From contig FR903546.1 of NCBI GenBank assembly GCA_000438075.1, positions 84,999 through 148,998 on the forward strand: a stretch of 64,000 nucleotides of DNA. The letters are read 5' to 3'. Positions 9,731-16,190 of this stretch are shown in pieces (within the stretch, counting starts at the first letter, position 1; each line of letters starts with the position of its first letter). The notes below the pieces were generated by a model. It had not been told where the DNA came from and did no database searches. It saw nothing but the letters and a program-made list of their open reading frames with translations. The DNA comes from Clostridium sp. CAG:609 (GTDB taxonomy: Bacteria; Bacillota_I; Bacilli_A; RF39; UBA660). A program made the translations under genes and the position numbers.

Positions 9731-11347
9731 ATGAATAAATTTATAAAAAAAATAAAAAATAATCAAGTGTTATACGTATTAAGTATCTTAATAATAGGTA
9801 TATTACTCTTGCTTATTGCAAGAATTACATATGCATATTTAGCTCCAAGAATACAAAGTGCACTAAGTAATATAACAACTATATCTGATACAGTAGATGA
9901 TTTTAAATTGGAACTAGGGCAACCTCTAAGTCTAAATGCAACAGCAACAACACTACCAGAAAGTGGTTCAAATTTAGTGGTAACTTCAACAGAAATAGCA
10001 AGATTAAAAGCCAATAGTACAAAGAAAACAGCCAACTACAACTATTATTTATACTTACAAATTACTAATAACACATTTAAATATTCAGATGGAACAACAC
10101 CAGAAATAATACTTACAATAACAGATCCAAATGGTAATGAAATAACATCTTTAGATAATTTAACTTATGGAACATATAATGGTGTATCAGGTTTTGATGT
10201 AACAACTAAAACTGGTTTATTTGCTATCGCAAATAACTATGAAATAACATCAAACTCAAGCACAACATATACGGAACATGATTGGAATATTACACTTACA
10301 TATCTAAATCTAAACATAGACCAATCAGGAAACTATGGCAATAGTTTTGAAACAAAGTTATATTTACAAAAAGAAGAAAAAGAATTAACGGCAACTGATG
10401 TCTGCCCAGGTAAATCATTAAATGATTGTGTTATTGCTCAATATACTGGAATAAAAAATTCTAATATATATTATCACGATTCTAACCTAACAAATGGAGC
10501 AGGGGATAACTCATATAGATATGCAGGTGCAAGTAATCAAGTAAATAACTATGTATGTTTTGGATCAAACGTAGCACCATGCCCAGCAGATAATCTATAT
10601 AGAATAATCGGAGTATTTGGTGATAAAGTAAAACTAATCAAATCAGATTATGCAACGACAGCATTATTAGGTGCAGATGGAGATTACAGCAGGATGTATA
10701 CTGCAAATAATTGGGATAATTCAGCTTATAAAGGTAACAATTTAGCTAATATAGCAGGATATACATGGAATTATAATGGATTATCAGACCATACAGGAAA
10801 TAATCAATACGGATCAAATACATGGAGTACAAGTTTGTTAAATAAAACAAATTTAAATACAAATTTCATAACAAATATAGGAGCAGACTGGGCAGCCAAA
10901 ATAGATACAACAACATGGAAAGTTGGAGGAAATACATGGGAAAATATAGGAACCCAACCAGCTAAAACAGCATATCAAAATGAAATAGTAAGTCCAGTAA
11001 CAACAAATACAACTGATAATGCAACAACATATAGTGCAAAAGTTGGCTTAATGTATGTAAGTGATTATGGATTTGCAGCAGCACCAAGTGCATGGACAGC
11101 AAATTTAGACACTTATAATGGCGAAGCCATTAAAAATGTTAATTGGATGTATATGGGGCTGTATGAATGGACTATTTCCCGTTATGCGGGCTCTGACTAT
11201 CTTGCGTTCGGTGTGTATAGCACCGGTAGCGTGTCTTACAACATTGCGACTTATGTGCTTGCTTTGCGGCCAGTCTTCTATCTCGCATCTTCCGTGAACT
11301 ATGTATCGGGAAGCGGCACAGCCGCTGATCCTATTGTGGTAAACTAG
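9731..11347 (+). CDS. Membrane-anchored surface protein with a DGR-type variable C-terminal domain
   Basis: 538 residues. A Lys-rich start and one membrane helix (about 14-36) are followed by a long Thr/Asn-rich extracellular part: a beta-sandwich-like region (40-220), then a lectin/FGE-like domain (about 225-538) with CPGKSLNDC, YVCFGS, RIIGVFGDKVKLIK and the ending RPVFYL...SGSGTAADPIVVN. From about base 11155 the composition becomes much richer in G+C and codon use changes (GCG, CTT, CGG). Residues 487-513 match the hypervariable stretch described under the variable-repeat entry. Inference: a diversified ligand-binding surface receptor. No LPXTG motif. It is transcribed alone, with AGGGTGAT before the ATG. 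Confidence 0.8.
   Translation: MNKFIKKIKNNQVLYVLSILIIGILLLLIARITYAYLAPRIQSALSNITTISDTVDDFKLELGQPLSLNATATTLPESGSNLVVTSTEIARLKANSTKKTANYNYYLYLQITNNTFKYSDGTTPEIILTITDPNGNEITSLDNLTYGTYNGVSGFDVTTKTGLFAIANNYEITSNSSTTYTEHDWNITLTYLNLNIDQSGNYGNSFETKLYLQKEEKELTATDVCPGKSLNDCVIAQYTGIKNSNIYYHDSNLTNGAGDNSYRYAGASNQVNNYVCFGSNVAPCPADNLYRIIGVFGDKVKLIKSDYATTALLGADGDYSRMYTANNWDNSAYKGNNLANIAGYTWNYNGLSDHTGNNQYGSNTWSTSLLNKTNLNTNFITNIGADWAAKIDTTTWKVGGNTWENIGTQPAKTAYQNEIVSPVTTNTTDNATTYSAKVGLMYVSDYGFAAAPSAWTANLDTYNGEAIKNVNWMYMGLYEWTISRYAGSDYLAFGVYSTGSVSYNIATYVLALRPVFYLASSVNYVSGSGTAADPIVVN
11165..11347 (+). repeat. DGR-type variable repeat VR1 (intact gene)
   Basis: Aligns codon for codon, without gaps, to 27442-27624. 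Bases 11165-11189 are identical in both copies. Over the next 27 codons (11190-11270) I count 31 base differences in 20 codons; 16 of those codons differ only at positions 1 and/or 2. Bases 11271-11347 are again nearly identical. The pattern is the reverse of neutral divergence and fits adenine-directed mutagenesis of AAY-type template codons. Both copies carry non-A bases at many variable sites, so neither is the template. Confidence 0.8.
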
Positions 11348-11369
11348 GTCAGGCGGGGTGCAAAATAAA
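11344..11369 (+). repeat. Distal VR flank, 26-bp repeat (copy 1)
   Basis: A G+C-rich 26-mer overlapping and following the stop codon of the variable gene, identical to 29162-29187. In the second locus it forms the right arm of a hairpin; here the left arm is missing. Confidence 0.85.
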
Positions 11370-11426
11370 GATACAGCAAAAAAATACTACAAAATTTTAA
11401 TATATTAATGAAAGGAAATGAAATAA

Positions 11427-12383
11427 ATGAAAATATTATGTATAGGACATTCTAGCTGGGATATGACTGTTCCAGTAGACGATTATCCAGTAGAAAATAC
11501 TAAATATAGATTTAGTGAAAAATATAGTGCTGGTGGTGGTCCTGCATCAAATGCTGCATATCTTCTTGGTAAATGGGGTATAGAAACAGTTATTGCAACC
11601 ACTATTGGTTCTGATGACTTTGGAACTAAAATTAAAAAAGAATTTCAAGATATAAAAGTAAATACTGAATATATTGAAACAAACTATGAAAAAGAAACAT
11701 CTTTCTCATTTATTCTTATTAATAAAAAGAATGGTTCAAGAACAGTATTTAATGTAGCAACAGAACATCCTGCATTAAAAAAACTTAACTATGACTTTAC
11801 TCCGGATATCATATTTACAGATGGACATGATTATGGAGCAACCCAAAATGCTATAAGTAAATATCAAAATGCAATAAGTGTAATTGATGCTGGTAGAATA
11901 ACCCCTGAACTACTTGAACTATGCAAGTATATTAAATATATTGTATGTAGTAAAGGTTTTGCAGAAACAGTAACAGGTATGAAATTTGATTTTAATAATC
12001 CTCAAAGCCTAGTAAATATTTATACTAAATTACAAGATAAATACCCAAATAGTAATTTAACAATAACCCTAGAAGAACATGGATGTCTTTATACATCAGG
12101 TAATGAAATAAAAATAATGCCCGGTTTAAAACTTACTCCGGTAGATACAACAGGTGCTGGTGATATATTCCATGGTGCATTTACTTATGGACTAGCTAAT
12201 GGTTTTGATATGGATAAGATAGTGACATTTGCAAATATTGCAGCAGGCTTATCTGTTACTAAAATGGGTTCTAGATTATCTATTCCATCATTATCTGAAG
12301 TAATGGATTATTATAATGCTAGATTTAATGTTAGTGGCTTGCCACAGACTAATAATACTGGGGAAGCAAATAGTGCTAACTAG
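11427..12383 (+). CDS. PfkB (ribokinase) family carbohydrate kinase
   Basis: 318 residues. The N-terminal PfkB signature reads GGGPASNAAYLLGKWG (about 36-51). The C-terminal signature DTTGAGDIFHGAFTYGLANG (about 238-257) contains the catalytic Asp in GAGD and the anion hole. The family phosphorylates sugars or nucleosides; the substrate cannot be told from the motifs. The start is ATG 11427, with AAAGGAA upstream. The downstream Smr gene starts inside its 3' end. Confidence 0.9.
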   Translation: MKILCIGHSSWDMTVPVDDYPVENTKYRFSEKYSAGGGPASNAAYLLGKWGIETVIATTIGSDDFGTKIKKEFQDIKVNTEYIETNYEKETSFSFILINKKNGSRTVFNVATEHPALKKLNYDFTPDIIFTDGHDYGATQNAISKYQNAISVIDAGRITPELLELCKYIKYIVCSKGFAETVTGMKFDFNNPQSLVNIYTKLQDKYPNSNLTITLEEHGCLYTSGNEIKIMPGLKLTPVDTTGAGDIFHGAFTYGLANGFDMDKIVTFANIAAGLSVTKMGSRLSIPSLSEVMDYYNARFNVSGLPQTNNTGEANSAN

Positions 12384-12627
12384 TAAGACACCTAAATTAG
12401 ACCTACATGGTGAAATAGTATCTATGGTAGAGGTATTAGTTAACGAATTTATTGCTGATAACTTAAAAATGGGTTATAGTGAAGTAATAATAATTCATGG
12501 AAAAAGCACTAATATCTTGACAGAAGAAGTTCATAAAGTATTAAAAAGAAATAAAAATGTTAGAAAATACTATAAAAATAATTGGAATCTGGGGGAAACA
12601 ATCGTTGAAATTAATGAGCAAAAATAA
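12373..12627 (+). CDS. Stand-alone Smr domain protein
   Basis: 84 residues, starting at GTG 12373 with GGGGA at 12360-12364 (spacing 8), overlapping the kinase by 11 bases. The Smr hallmarks are LDLHG near the start and IIIHGKSTNIL, with the end LGETIVEI. Smr domains are DNA/RNA endonuclease-like modules found at the C-terminus of MutS2 and alone in small proteins. No MutS2 body is upstream. A longer in-frame ATG at 12316 lies within the kinase and lacks a ribosome site. Role unknown. Confidence 0.8.
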   Translation: MLTSKTPKLDLHGEIVSMVEVLVNEFIADNLKMGYSEVIIIHGKSTNILTEEVHKVLKRNKNVRKYYKNNWNLGETIVEINEQK

Positions 12628-12645
12628 AGACTTTTGCTCATTTTT
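12615..12645 (+). terminator. Intrinsic terminator after the Smr gene
   Basis: Perfect 9-bp stem TGAGCAAAA (12615-12623) with TTTTGCTCA (12632-12640), then TTTTT. It overlaps the stop codon. Confidence 0.85.
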
Positions 12646-12655
12646 CATGAAATAT

Positions 12656-12684
12656 TTGACAATTGGTGTTAAATTTGGTATAAT
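12656..12684 (+). promoter_or_regulatory. Strong promoter P1 of the 139-residue gene
   Basis: Consensus TTGACA (12656-12661), 17-base spacer, TATAAT (12679-12684), extended by TGG. It matches the sigma-A consensus fully. Confidence 0.9.
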
Positions 12685-12733
12685 TTAGCTCCAATAAGGA
12701 AATACTACGAATATATGAAAAATTTACACAAAT

Positions 12734-12762
12734 TTGACAAAAAGTTAAGAATGTGGTATAAT
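12734..12762 (+). promoter_or_regulatory. Strong promoter P2 of the 139-residue gene
   Basis: A second perfect consensus: TTGACA (12734-12739), 17-base spacer, TATAAT (12757-12762), again with TGG. It lies 78 bases after P1 and 34 bases before the ATG. Confidence 0.9.
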
Positions 12763-12795
12763 TTAATTGTTCGAGTAATTAGGGGGTATGGAAAA

Positions 12796-13215
12796 ATGAA
12801 AGGATACGTTTTAGAATACGTCTGTGAAAATGAATTTAAAAAGTTAGAAAGAGCATTAAAGAAGTATAATATGTTAGCTTTTAAAAAGTTAAACTTCGAT
12901 TATTATCCATCTTTAAGAAATGGTAACTTTGTAGGTGAATTAGTATCAGTAAATAAAAAGAATGGTACTGAAACTTATGAATTAAAATTACCAAGTGATA
13001 AGATGTTTGCTCAAATTCATGGTGAAGTTAAATTAGTATATACTGTTCATAAAAAAGATGAAGTAGTAGTACTTGAAACAATTACACCATCAGAAATACT
13101 TTTAGAAGGTCACAGATCAGAACTTACAACTTATAAAGGAATAATGATTTCAAAAGCAAACGCATCAAAAGACATGTTTAAAATTGATTTATTAAATATG
13201 TTACAAGATAAATAA
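12796..13215 (+). CDS. Unrecognised 139-residue cytosolic protein under two consensus promoters
   Basis: Not recognised. 139 residues, no signal peptide or membrane helix, rich in Lys and Glu. The middle contains alternating hydrophobic strands (FVGELVSV, TYELKLP, EVKLVYTV, EVVVLETI), suggesting a small beta-rich fold, and the C-terminal part is helical. AGGGGG at 12781-12786 sets ATG 12796; an in-frame ATG at 12715 lies upstream of promoter P2 and has no ribosome site. Two full-consensus promoters and a clean terminator imply a highly expressed single gene. It precedes the tRNA pair. Confidence 0.7.
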   Translation: MKGYVLEYVCENEFKKLERALKKYNMLAFKKLNFDYYPSLRNGNFVGELVSVNKKNGTETYELKLPSDKMFAQIHGEVKLVYTVHKKDEVVVLETITPSEILLEGHRSELTTYKGIMISKANASKDMFKIDLLNMLQDK

Positions 13216-13228
13216 TATAATGTTTATG

Positions 13229-13262
13229 AAACTTAAGCGAAGGGGGTTGCTTAAGTTTTTTT
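13229..13262 (+). terminator. Intrinsic terminator of the 139-residue gene
   Basis: Stem AACTTAAGC (13230-13238) with GCTTAAGTT (13249-13257), a loop rich in G, then a run of seven or eight T. Confidence 0.9.
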
Positions 13263-13281
13263 AATATTTGAAGAAAAAGGG

Positions 13282-13310
13282 TTGCATATGAGGGAAATTT
13301 GTGGTAATAT
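13282..13310 (+). promoter_or_regulatory. Promoter of the tRNA pair
   Basis: TTGCAT (13282-13287), 17-base spacer, TAATAT (13305-13310) with TGG before it; 12 bases before the first tRNA. Confidence 0.7.
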
Positions 13311-13322
13311 TAATATTGTCAT

Positions 13323-13399
13323 GGACCTCTAGCTCAGTTGGTTAGAGCCCCCGGCTCATAACCGGGTTGTCGCAGGTTCGAGTCCTGCGAGGTCCACCA
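13323..13399 (+). tRNA. tRNA with CAT anticodon (tRNA-Ile2 or elongator tRNA-Met)
   Basis: 77-nt cloverleaf including an encoded CCA. Acceptor GGACCTC/GAGGTCC, D-loop AGTTGGTTAGA, anticodon stem CCCGG/CCGGG with loop CTCATAA (anticodon 13357-13359), T-loop GTTCGAG. The acceptor stem and loop resemble the Bacillota isoleucine tRNA that reads AUA after lysidine modification of C34 by TilS. An elongator Met tRNA cannot be excluded. It is not an initiator, because it lacks the three G-C pairs in the anticodon stem and the unpaired first base. Confidence 0.9.
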
Positions 13400-13405
13400 T
13401 TATAT

Positions 13406-13490
13406 GCAGGCGTGGCGGAACTGGTAGACGCGTTAGACTTAGGATCTAATGGAAAATTCCGTGGGGGTTCAAGTCCCTTCGCCTGCACCA
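13406..13490 (+). tRNA. tRNA-Leu (TAG anticodon)
   Basis: 85-nt class II tRNA with encoded CCA, 6 bases after the CAT tRNA. Acceptor GCAGGCG/CGCCTGC, anticodon loop CTTAGGA with TAG at 13440-13442, a variable arm after the anticodon stem, and T-arm GGGGGTTCAAGTCCC. It decodes CUN leucine codons. Confidence 0.95.
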
Positions 13491-13577
13491 ATTAGTTTAT
13501 AATGCAAATTGTTGCATATAATAAAAAATGGGAAATACTTAACTTGCTATGTTGAGTACTTGCCATAAATGTGATTG

Positions 13578-13614
13578 GTACTCAATCTAGTTTATGATTG
13601 AGTACTATTTTTTT
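13578..13614 (+). terminator. Terminator of the tRNA transcript, convergent with the toxin-like gene
   Basis: Perfect 10-bp stem GTACTCAATC (13578-13587) with GATTGAGTAC (13596-13605), then A and seven T. It touches the stop codon of the minus-strand peptide gene, so RNA from the tRNA side overlaps the 3' part of that mRNA. Confidence 0.85.
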
Positions 13615-13694
13615 ATAATTAAAATCATCAAGGATATAATTAATAAAATGATGATTATTATTAGAAATATAATTAATAAATCTTTTTTCTTCAT
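13605..13694 (-). CDS. 29-residue hydrophobic peptide, type I toxin-like
   Basis: Product: MKKKD, a run of about 21 Leu/Ile/Phe/Ser/Met residues, and a KK end. This is the layout of single-helix type I toxins such as the Fst/TxpA/BsrG groups, though I see no residue-level match to a named family. A very strong ribosome site GGAAGGAGG lies 11 bases upstream. The stop TAG abuts the convergent terminator. A promoter is visible at 13765-13793. Alternative: a harmless small membrane subunit. Function is inferred only from size, hydrophobicity and RNA layout. Confidence 0.6.
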   Translation of the reverse strand: MKKKDLLIIFLIIIIILLIISLMILIIKK

Positions 13695-13764
13695 AATCTA
13701 TCAAGCCTCCTTCCTTTTTTAGAAGTTGGCAAGTACTCAACAGTTAAAATTTCCCATGAATATA

Positions 13765-13793
13765 ATTATACTATTCGTAAACATGCTAGTCAA
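13765..13793 (-). promoter_or_regulatory. Promoter of the hydrophobic peptide gene
   Basis: Read on the minus strand: TTGACT (13793-13788), 17-base spacer, TATAAT (13770-13765). The predicted start is near 13758, at the outer end of the inverted repeat. Confidence 0.75.
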
Positions 13794-13843
13794 GCGAACA
13801 ATTTGTGAAATTTTAAATCAATCTAAAATAATAAAATTAGTGT

Positions 13844-13872
13844 TTGACAGTATGTAAAAGATATAATATATT
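13844..13872 (+). promoter_or_regulatory. Promoter upstream of the zincin-like gene and a short leader RNA
   Basis: TTGACA (13844-13849), 17-base spacer, TATATT (13867-13872). A terminator-like hairpin lies about 65 bases downstream of the predicted start, before the next gene. Confidence 0.6.
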
Positions 13873-13878
13873 ATTAGT

Positions 13879-13966
13879 GTCATCAGCAATAAAAAGATGA
13901 TTAATATAAGAAAAGTAATTAATAAAAATGAACAAGAAAGTCAATCGAAAATGGTTGATTTTTTTG
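13879..13966 (+). ncRNA. Candidate short leader or small RNA ending in a terminator
   Basis: Starts at the predicted start of the promoter above and ends with stem TCAATC (13941-13946) / GGTTGA (13953-13958) and seven T. It also contains a 14-codon ORF (ATG 13928, TGA 13973) without a clear ribosome site. It may be a free small RNA or an attenuator for the zincin-like gene at 14004. Confidence 0.35.
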
Positions 13967-14003
13967 TATGCTTGATATAGAATATAACCCGAGGTGAAAA
14001 GCT

Positions 14004-14840
14004 ATGAACCAAGGAATAAATGAAATATTAATTGAGTTTGTTAATACTATGATACAAACATTTCCAAAAGATGATTTAGTATTACTAAATAATAATTTAA
14101 AGAAACTAAATATTGTTACAAGAAGTTTTAAGTTATCTAATGTTTTAAAACATGAAAATACCGGAGCACAATGGATACCAGAAAAAAATAGAATTGAAAT
14201 ATCTTTACAAAACTATAGAAACACTATTAACCATGAACTATTGCATGTTGCAAGTACATATATTAGTGATAATAATATGATTCATTGTGGTTTTTATAAA
14301 TATTTAAATGAACATAGTAACATCGGAGAATCAATTAATGAGGGATATACCCAATACCTAGCAGAAAAATACTTTACTAAGTATCCTATATTAAAAGCCT
14401 ATACATATGAAAAACAAATAGCTTCTGCTATAGAATTAATAATTGGAAGAAAATTAATGCAAAAACTATATTTTAATGCAGATTTAAATGGATTAGTATT
14501 ATCTTTAGAGAACTTTGAATCAATCGATAATATATATACATTTTTAAATAAAATGGATTATGTAACAAAAACTAAAAAAGATAAAAGAATAATCAGCGTA
14601 TTAAAAGAAATAAATTATTTTGTAACAAGCATGTATCTTAGAAAAGTTATGAAAGAAAATAAAGATATAGACATAAAAGATCTAATAAAAAGAATGCTTC
14701 CATTAATAATGGTTCTTCCTAGTCAAATGACTATAGATAAAGTGGCATATAAAATAAATGATGATAATGAAGTATTTAGTATAATAAATAATGTCTATAA
14801 TGAATTTCAAAACAAATCAACAAAAAATTTTAAAAAATGA
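14004..14840 (+). CDS. Putative zincin-type metallopeptidase (HELLH), cytosolic
   Basis: 278 residues, no signal peptide or membrane helix. NHELLH (about 76-81) fits the zinc metallopeptidase motif HExxH, and ESINEGYTQYLAEKY (about 109 onward) supplies a glutamate about 30 residues later, as in gluzincins. This part resembles small metallopeptidase-like domains found in toxins or regulators. The rest is helical and not recognised. Start ATG 14004 with GAGGTG upstream. Whether it is an active protease is inference from the motif. It may be controlled by the upstream terminator. Confidence 0.6.
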   Translation: MNQGINEILIEFVNTMIQTFPKDDLVLLNNNLKKLNIVTRSFKLSNVLKHENTGAQWIPEKNRIEISLQNYRNTINHELLHVASTYISDNNMIHCGFYKYLNEHSNIGESINEGYTQYLAEKYFTKYPILKAYTYEKQIASAIELIIGRKLMQKLYFNADLNGLVLSLENFESIDNIYTFLNKMDYVTKTKKDKRIISVLKEINYFVTSMYLRKVMKENKDIDIKDLIKRMLPLIMVLPSQMTIDKVAYKINDDNEVFSIINNVYNEFQNKSTKNFKK

Positions 14841-14913
14841 TAAAAAATTACAAAAAAAATCAATTTTCACAAAAACATCACATAAATATCACAATTGAAT
14901 AGTAACATGTATA

Positions 14914-15105
14914 TCGGAGGTTGAAAGAAGTATCAACACATGATGTTTATTAATCATTAACTCTTTTACAAACCTTTCTATAATATAAATTATAGTCTTA
15001 TAGTTCCTACAATATTAAGTATTAAAGTTTTCTTTTAAATATGTAAACAATATAAACGGTGTTGGTATGGAGCCTCCATGATGGAATTTCTTCCATCTTT
15101 TTTTT
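14914..15105 (+). ncRNA. Candidate structured non-coding RNA (possibly 6S-like)
   Basis: The 430-base gap between the zincin and ireB has no ORF but is highly structured. A long-range closing helix pairs GGAGG (14916-14920) with CCTCC (15073-15077), and after an internal loop TATCAACAC (14931-14939) pairs with GTGTTGGTA (15059-15067). Internal hairpins occur at 14940-14957 and 14979-14996. A terminator follows, GATGGAA (15080-15086) / TTCCATC (15091-15097) plus eight T. A rod of about 170 nt with an internal bubble is 6S-like in shape, but I cannot match a known consensus. It is not a T-box. Confidence 0.45.
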
Positions 15106-15129
15106 GACTAAATTTACCAAACGAATGTA

Positions 15130-15158
15130 TTGACACAATAACAAATGTATAGTATTAT
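15130..15158 (+). promoter_or_regulatory. Distal promoter of the ireB operon
   Basis: TTGACA (15130-15135), 17-base spacer, TATTAT (15153-15158). Confidence 0.65.
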
Positions 15159-15198
15159 AGATACATCGTTTAAAAAGAGTTTTATGTATTAGAAACCT

Positions 15199-15242
15199 CG
15201 ATAATATTTACAATTTTAGAAATACATGATACAATATTATCG
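15199..15242 (+). promoter_or_regulatory. Proximal ireB promoter inside a 10-bp inverted repeat
   Basis: TTTACA (15207-15212), 17-base spacer, TACAAT (15230-15235) with extended TGA. CGATAATATT (15199-15208) and AATATTATCG (15233-15242) are perfect inverted copies that bracket the -35 and -10 boxes. This could be an operator or a leader hairpin for the distal promoter. Confidence 0.55.
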
Positions 15243-15268
15243 GATTAAAATATGAAAGGGTGGTTACG

Positions 15269-15514
15269 ATGGATAACAAAACAACAATCTTCAATGTATT
15301 AGAGTTACGACAAGAATTAATTCTTATGACCCTAAATGAAGTAATCGAAGCATTAGAATTTAAAGGATACAATGCAACAAATCAAATAGTAGGTTATCTT
15401 TTATCTGGGGATAGCAAATACATCACAACATTTGCCGATGCTAGAAAGAAAATTTGTGCATTTGATAGAAGTGAAGTCTTAAGAGCAATCATTAATGGGT
15501 ACTTAGGAAAATGA
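15269..15514 (+). CDS. ireB: IreB family regulatory protein (UPF0297, YrzL)
   Basis: 81 residues. The strongly conserved core GYNATNQIVGYLLSGDSKYI...ADARKKI matches the IreB/UPF0297 family. In Enterococcus IreB is a phosphorylation target of the PASTA kinase IreK and affects cephalosporin resistance. I chose ATG 15269, since AAAGGGTGG fits it; GTG 15260 lies within that site. Its stop overlaps the ruvX start by 4 bases. First gene of the conserved ireB-ruvX-yrzB-mltG block. Confidence 0.92.
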   Translation: MDNKTTIFNVLELRQELILMTLNEVIEALEFKGYNATNQIVGYLLSGDSKYITTFADARKKICAFDRSEVLRAIINGYLGK

Positions 15515-15936
15515 AAAGATATATAGGTTTAGATTTAGGGACAACTACATTAGGTGTTTCCATAACAGATAAAACAAATACACTAGTAAGTCCAGTTAAA
15601 TTAATTAAATTTAAAAGGGAAAATTATGATTTTGCTTTAAATGAGTTAATCAAAATTGCAGAAGAAAAAAAGGTTAAAGACTTTGTTTTAGGTCTTCCAA
15701 AGAATATGGATAATTCTCTAGGTTTTGCAGCAAATCGAAGTCTTAATTTTAAAACAATGCTCGAAGAAAAAGGCTTCAATGTTTATCTTGAAGATGAAAG
15801 ATTAACCACCGTCGAAGCTCTAAATATTATGAAAAATAATGGAATGAAAAACATTAAAGAAAAAGAAAAAACTGATATCTTATCAGCGGTATTAATACTT
15901 GAAACATTTTTAAAGAGGGAAAAATATGAAAAATAA
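15511..15936 (+). CDS. ruvX: RuvX/YqgF family Holliday junction resolvase-like nuclease
   Basis: 141 residues with an RNase H-like fold. The N-terminus GLDLGTTTLGVSITD holds the first acidic residue, VLGLPKNMDNSLG is the family motif, and EDERLTTVEA gives further acidic residues. The family is linked to pre-16S rRNA end processing and junction resolution. ATG overlaps ireB; the end overlaps the DUF1292 gene by 11 bases. Confidence 0.93.
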   Translation: MKRYIGLDLGTTTLGVSITDKTNTLVSPVKLIKFKRENYDFALNELIKIAEEKKVKDFVLGLPKNMDNSLGFAANRSLNFKTMLEEKGFNVYLEDERLTTVEALNIMKNNGMKNIKEKEKTDILSAVLILETFLKREKYEK

Positions 15937-16189
15937 ATTAGTAATTGATAATAAAAAGAAAGACACATATAAACCATTATTAAAAATAAAAACAGATGAT
16001 GAAGAGTATATCATCTATACTAAAAATGAACAAAATAAACTAGGGGATACCATTTGTTATGTATCAAGTTATAGTTTTAATGATGGAACTCAAAGACTTG
16101 AAACAGTTGATGATGTTACCTTAGAAATGTTAGATAATATATTTATGCAAGTAGAAAATTTAGTGAATAAAAAGGAAAGTAGTGATTAA
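15926..16189 (+). CDS. yrzB: DUF1292 family protein (YrzB)
   Basis: 87 residues, small and acidic. The DUF1292 pattern (edgeeyiIYtk...YV.SY......LE.V......) is visible, with the C-terminal helix LDNIFMQVENLVNK. Function unknown. Its fixed position between ruvX and mltG in Bacillota supports the call. Confidence 0.85.
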   Translation: MKNKLVIDNKKKDTYKPLLKIKTDDEEYIIYTKNEQNKLGDTICYVSSYSFNDGTQRLETVDDVTLEMLDNIFMQVENLVNKKESSD

Positions 16190-16190
16190 G

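Larger units (their letters stand above)
13529..13758 (-). other. Candidate type I toxin transcription unit with complementary ends
   Basis: A minus-strand transcript starting near 13758 would have a 5' end (ATTTCCCA block 13749-13756 and the 16-mer 13727-13742) complementary to its 3' end (TGGGAAAT 13529-13536 and the 16-mer 13550-13565). Six A bases at 13523-13528 give a T run on the minus strand right after the 3' arm. Pairing of mRNA ends is a known feature of type I toxin mRNAs. The unit holds the 29-residue hydrophobic ORF at 13605-13694. Confidence 0.55.

Noticed and set aside
15050..15105. T-box riboswitch before ireB
   Set aside because: GGTGTTGGTATGGAGCC is vaguely like a T-box, but the core AGGGTGGTACCG and an aminoacyl or transport gene downstream are missing.
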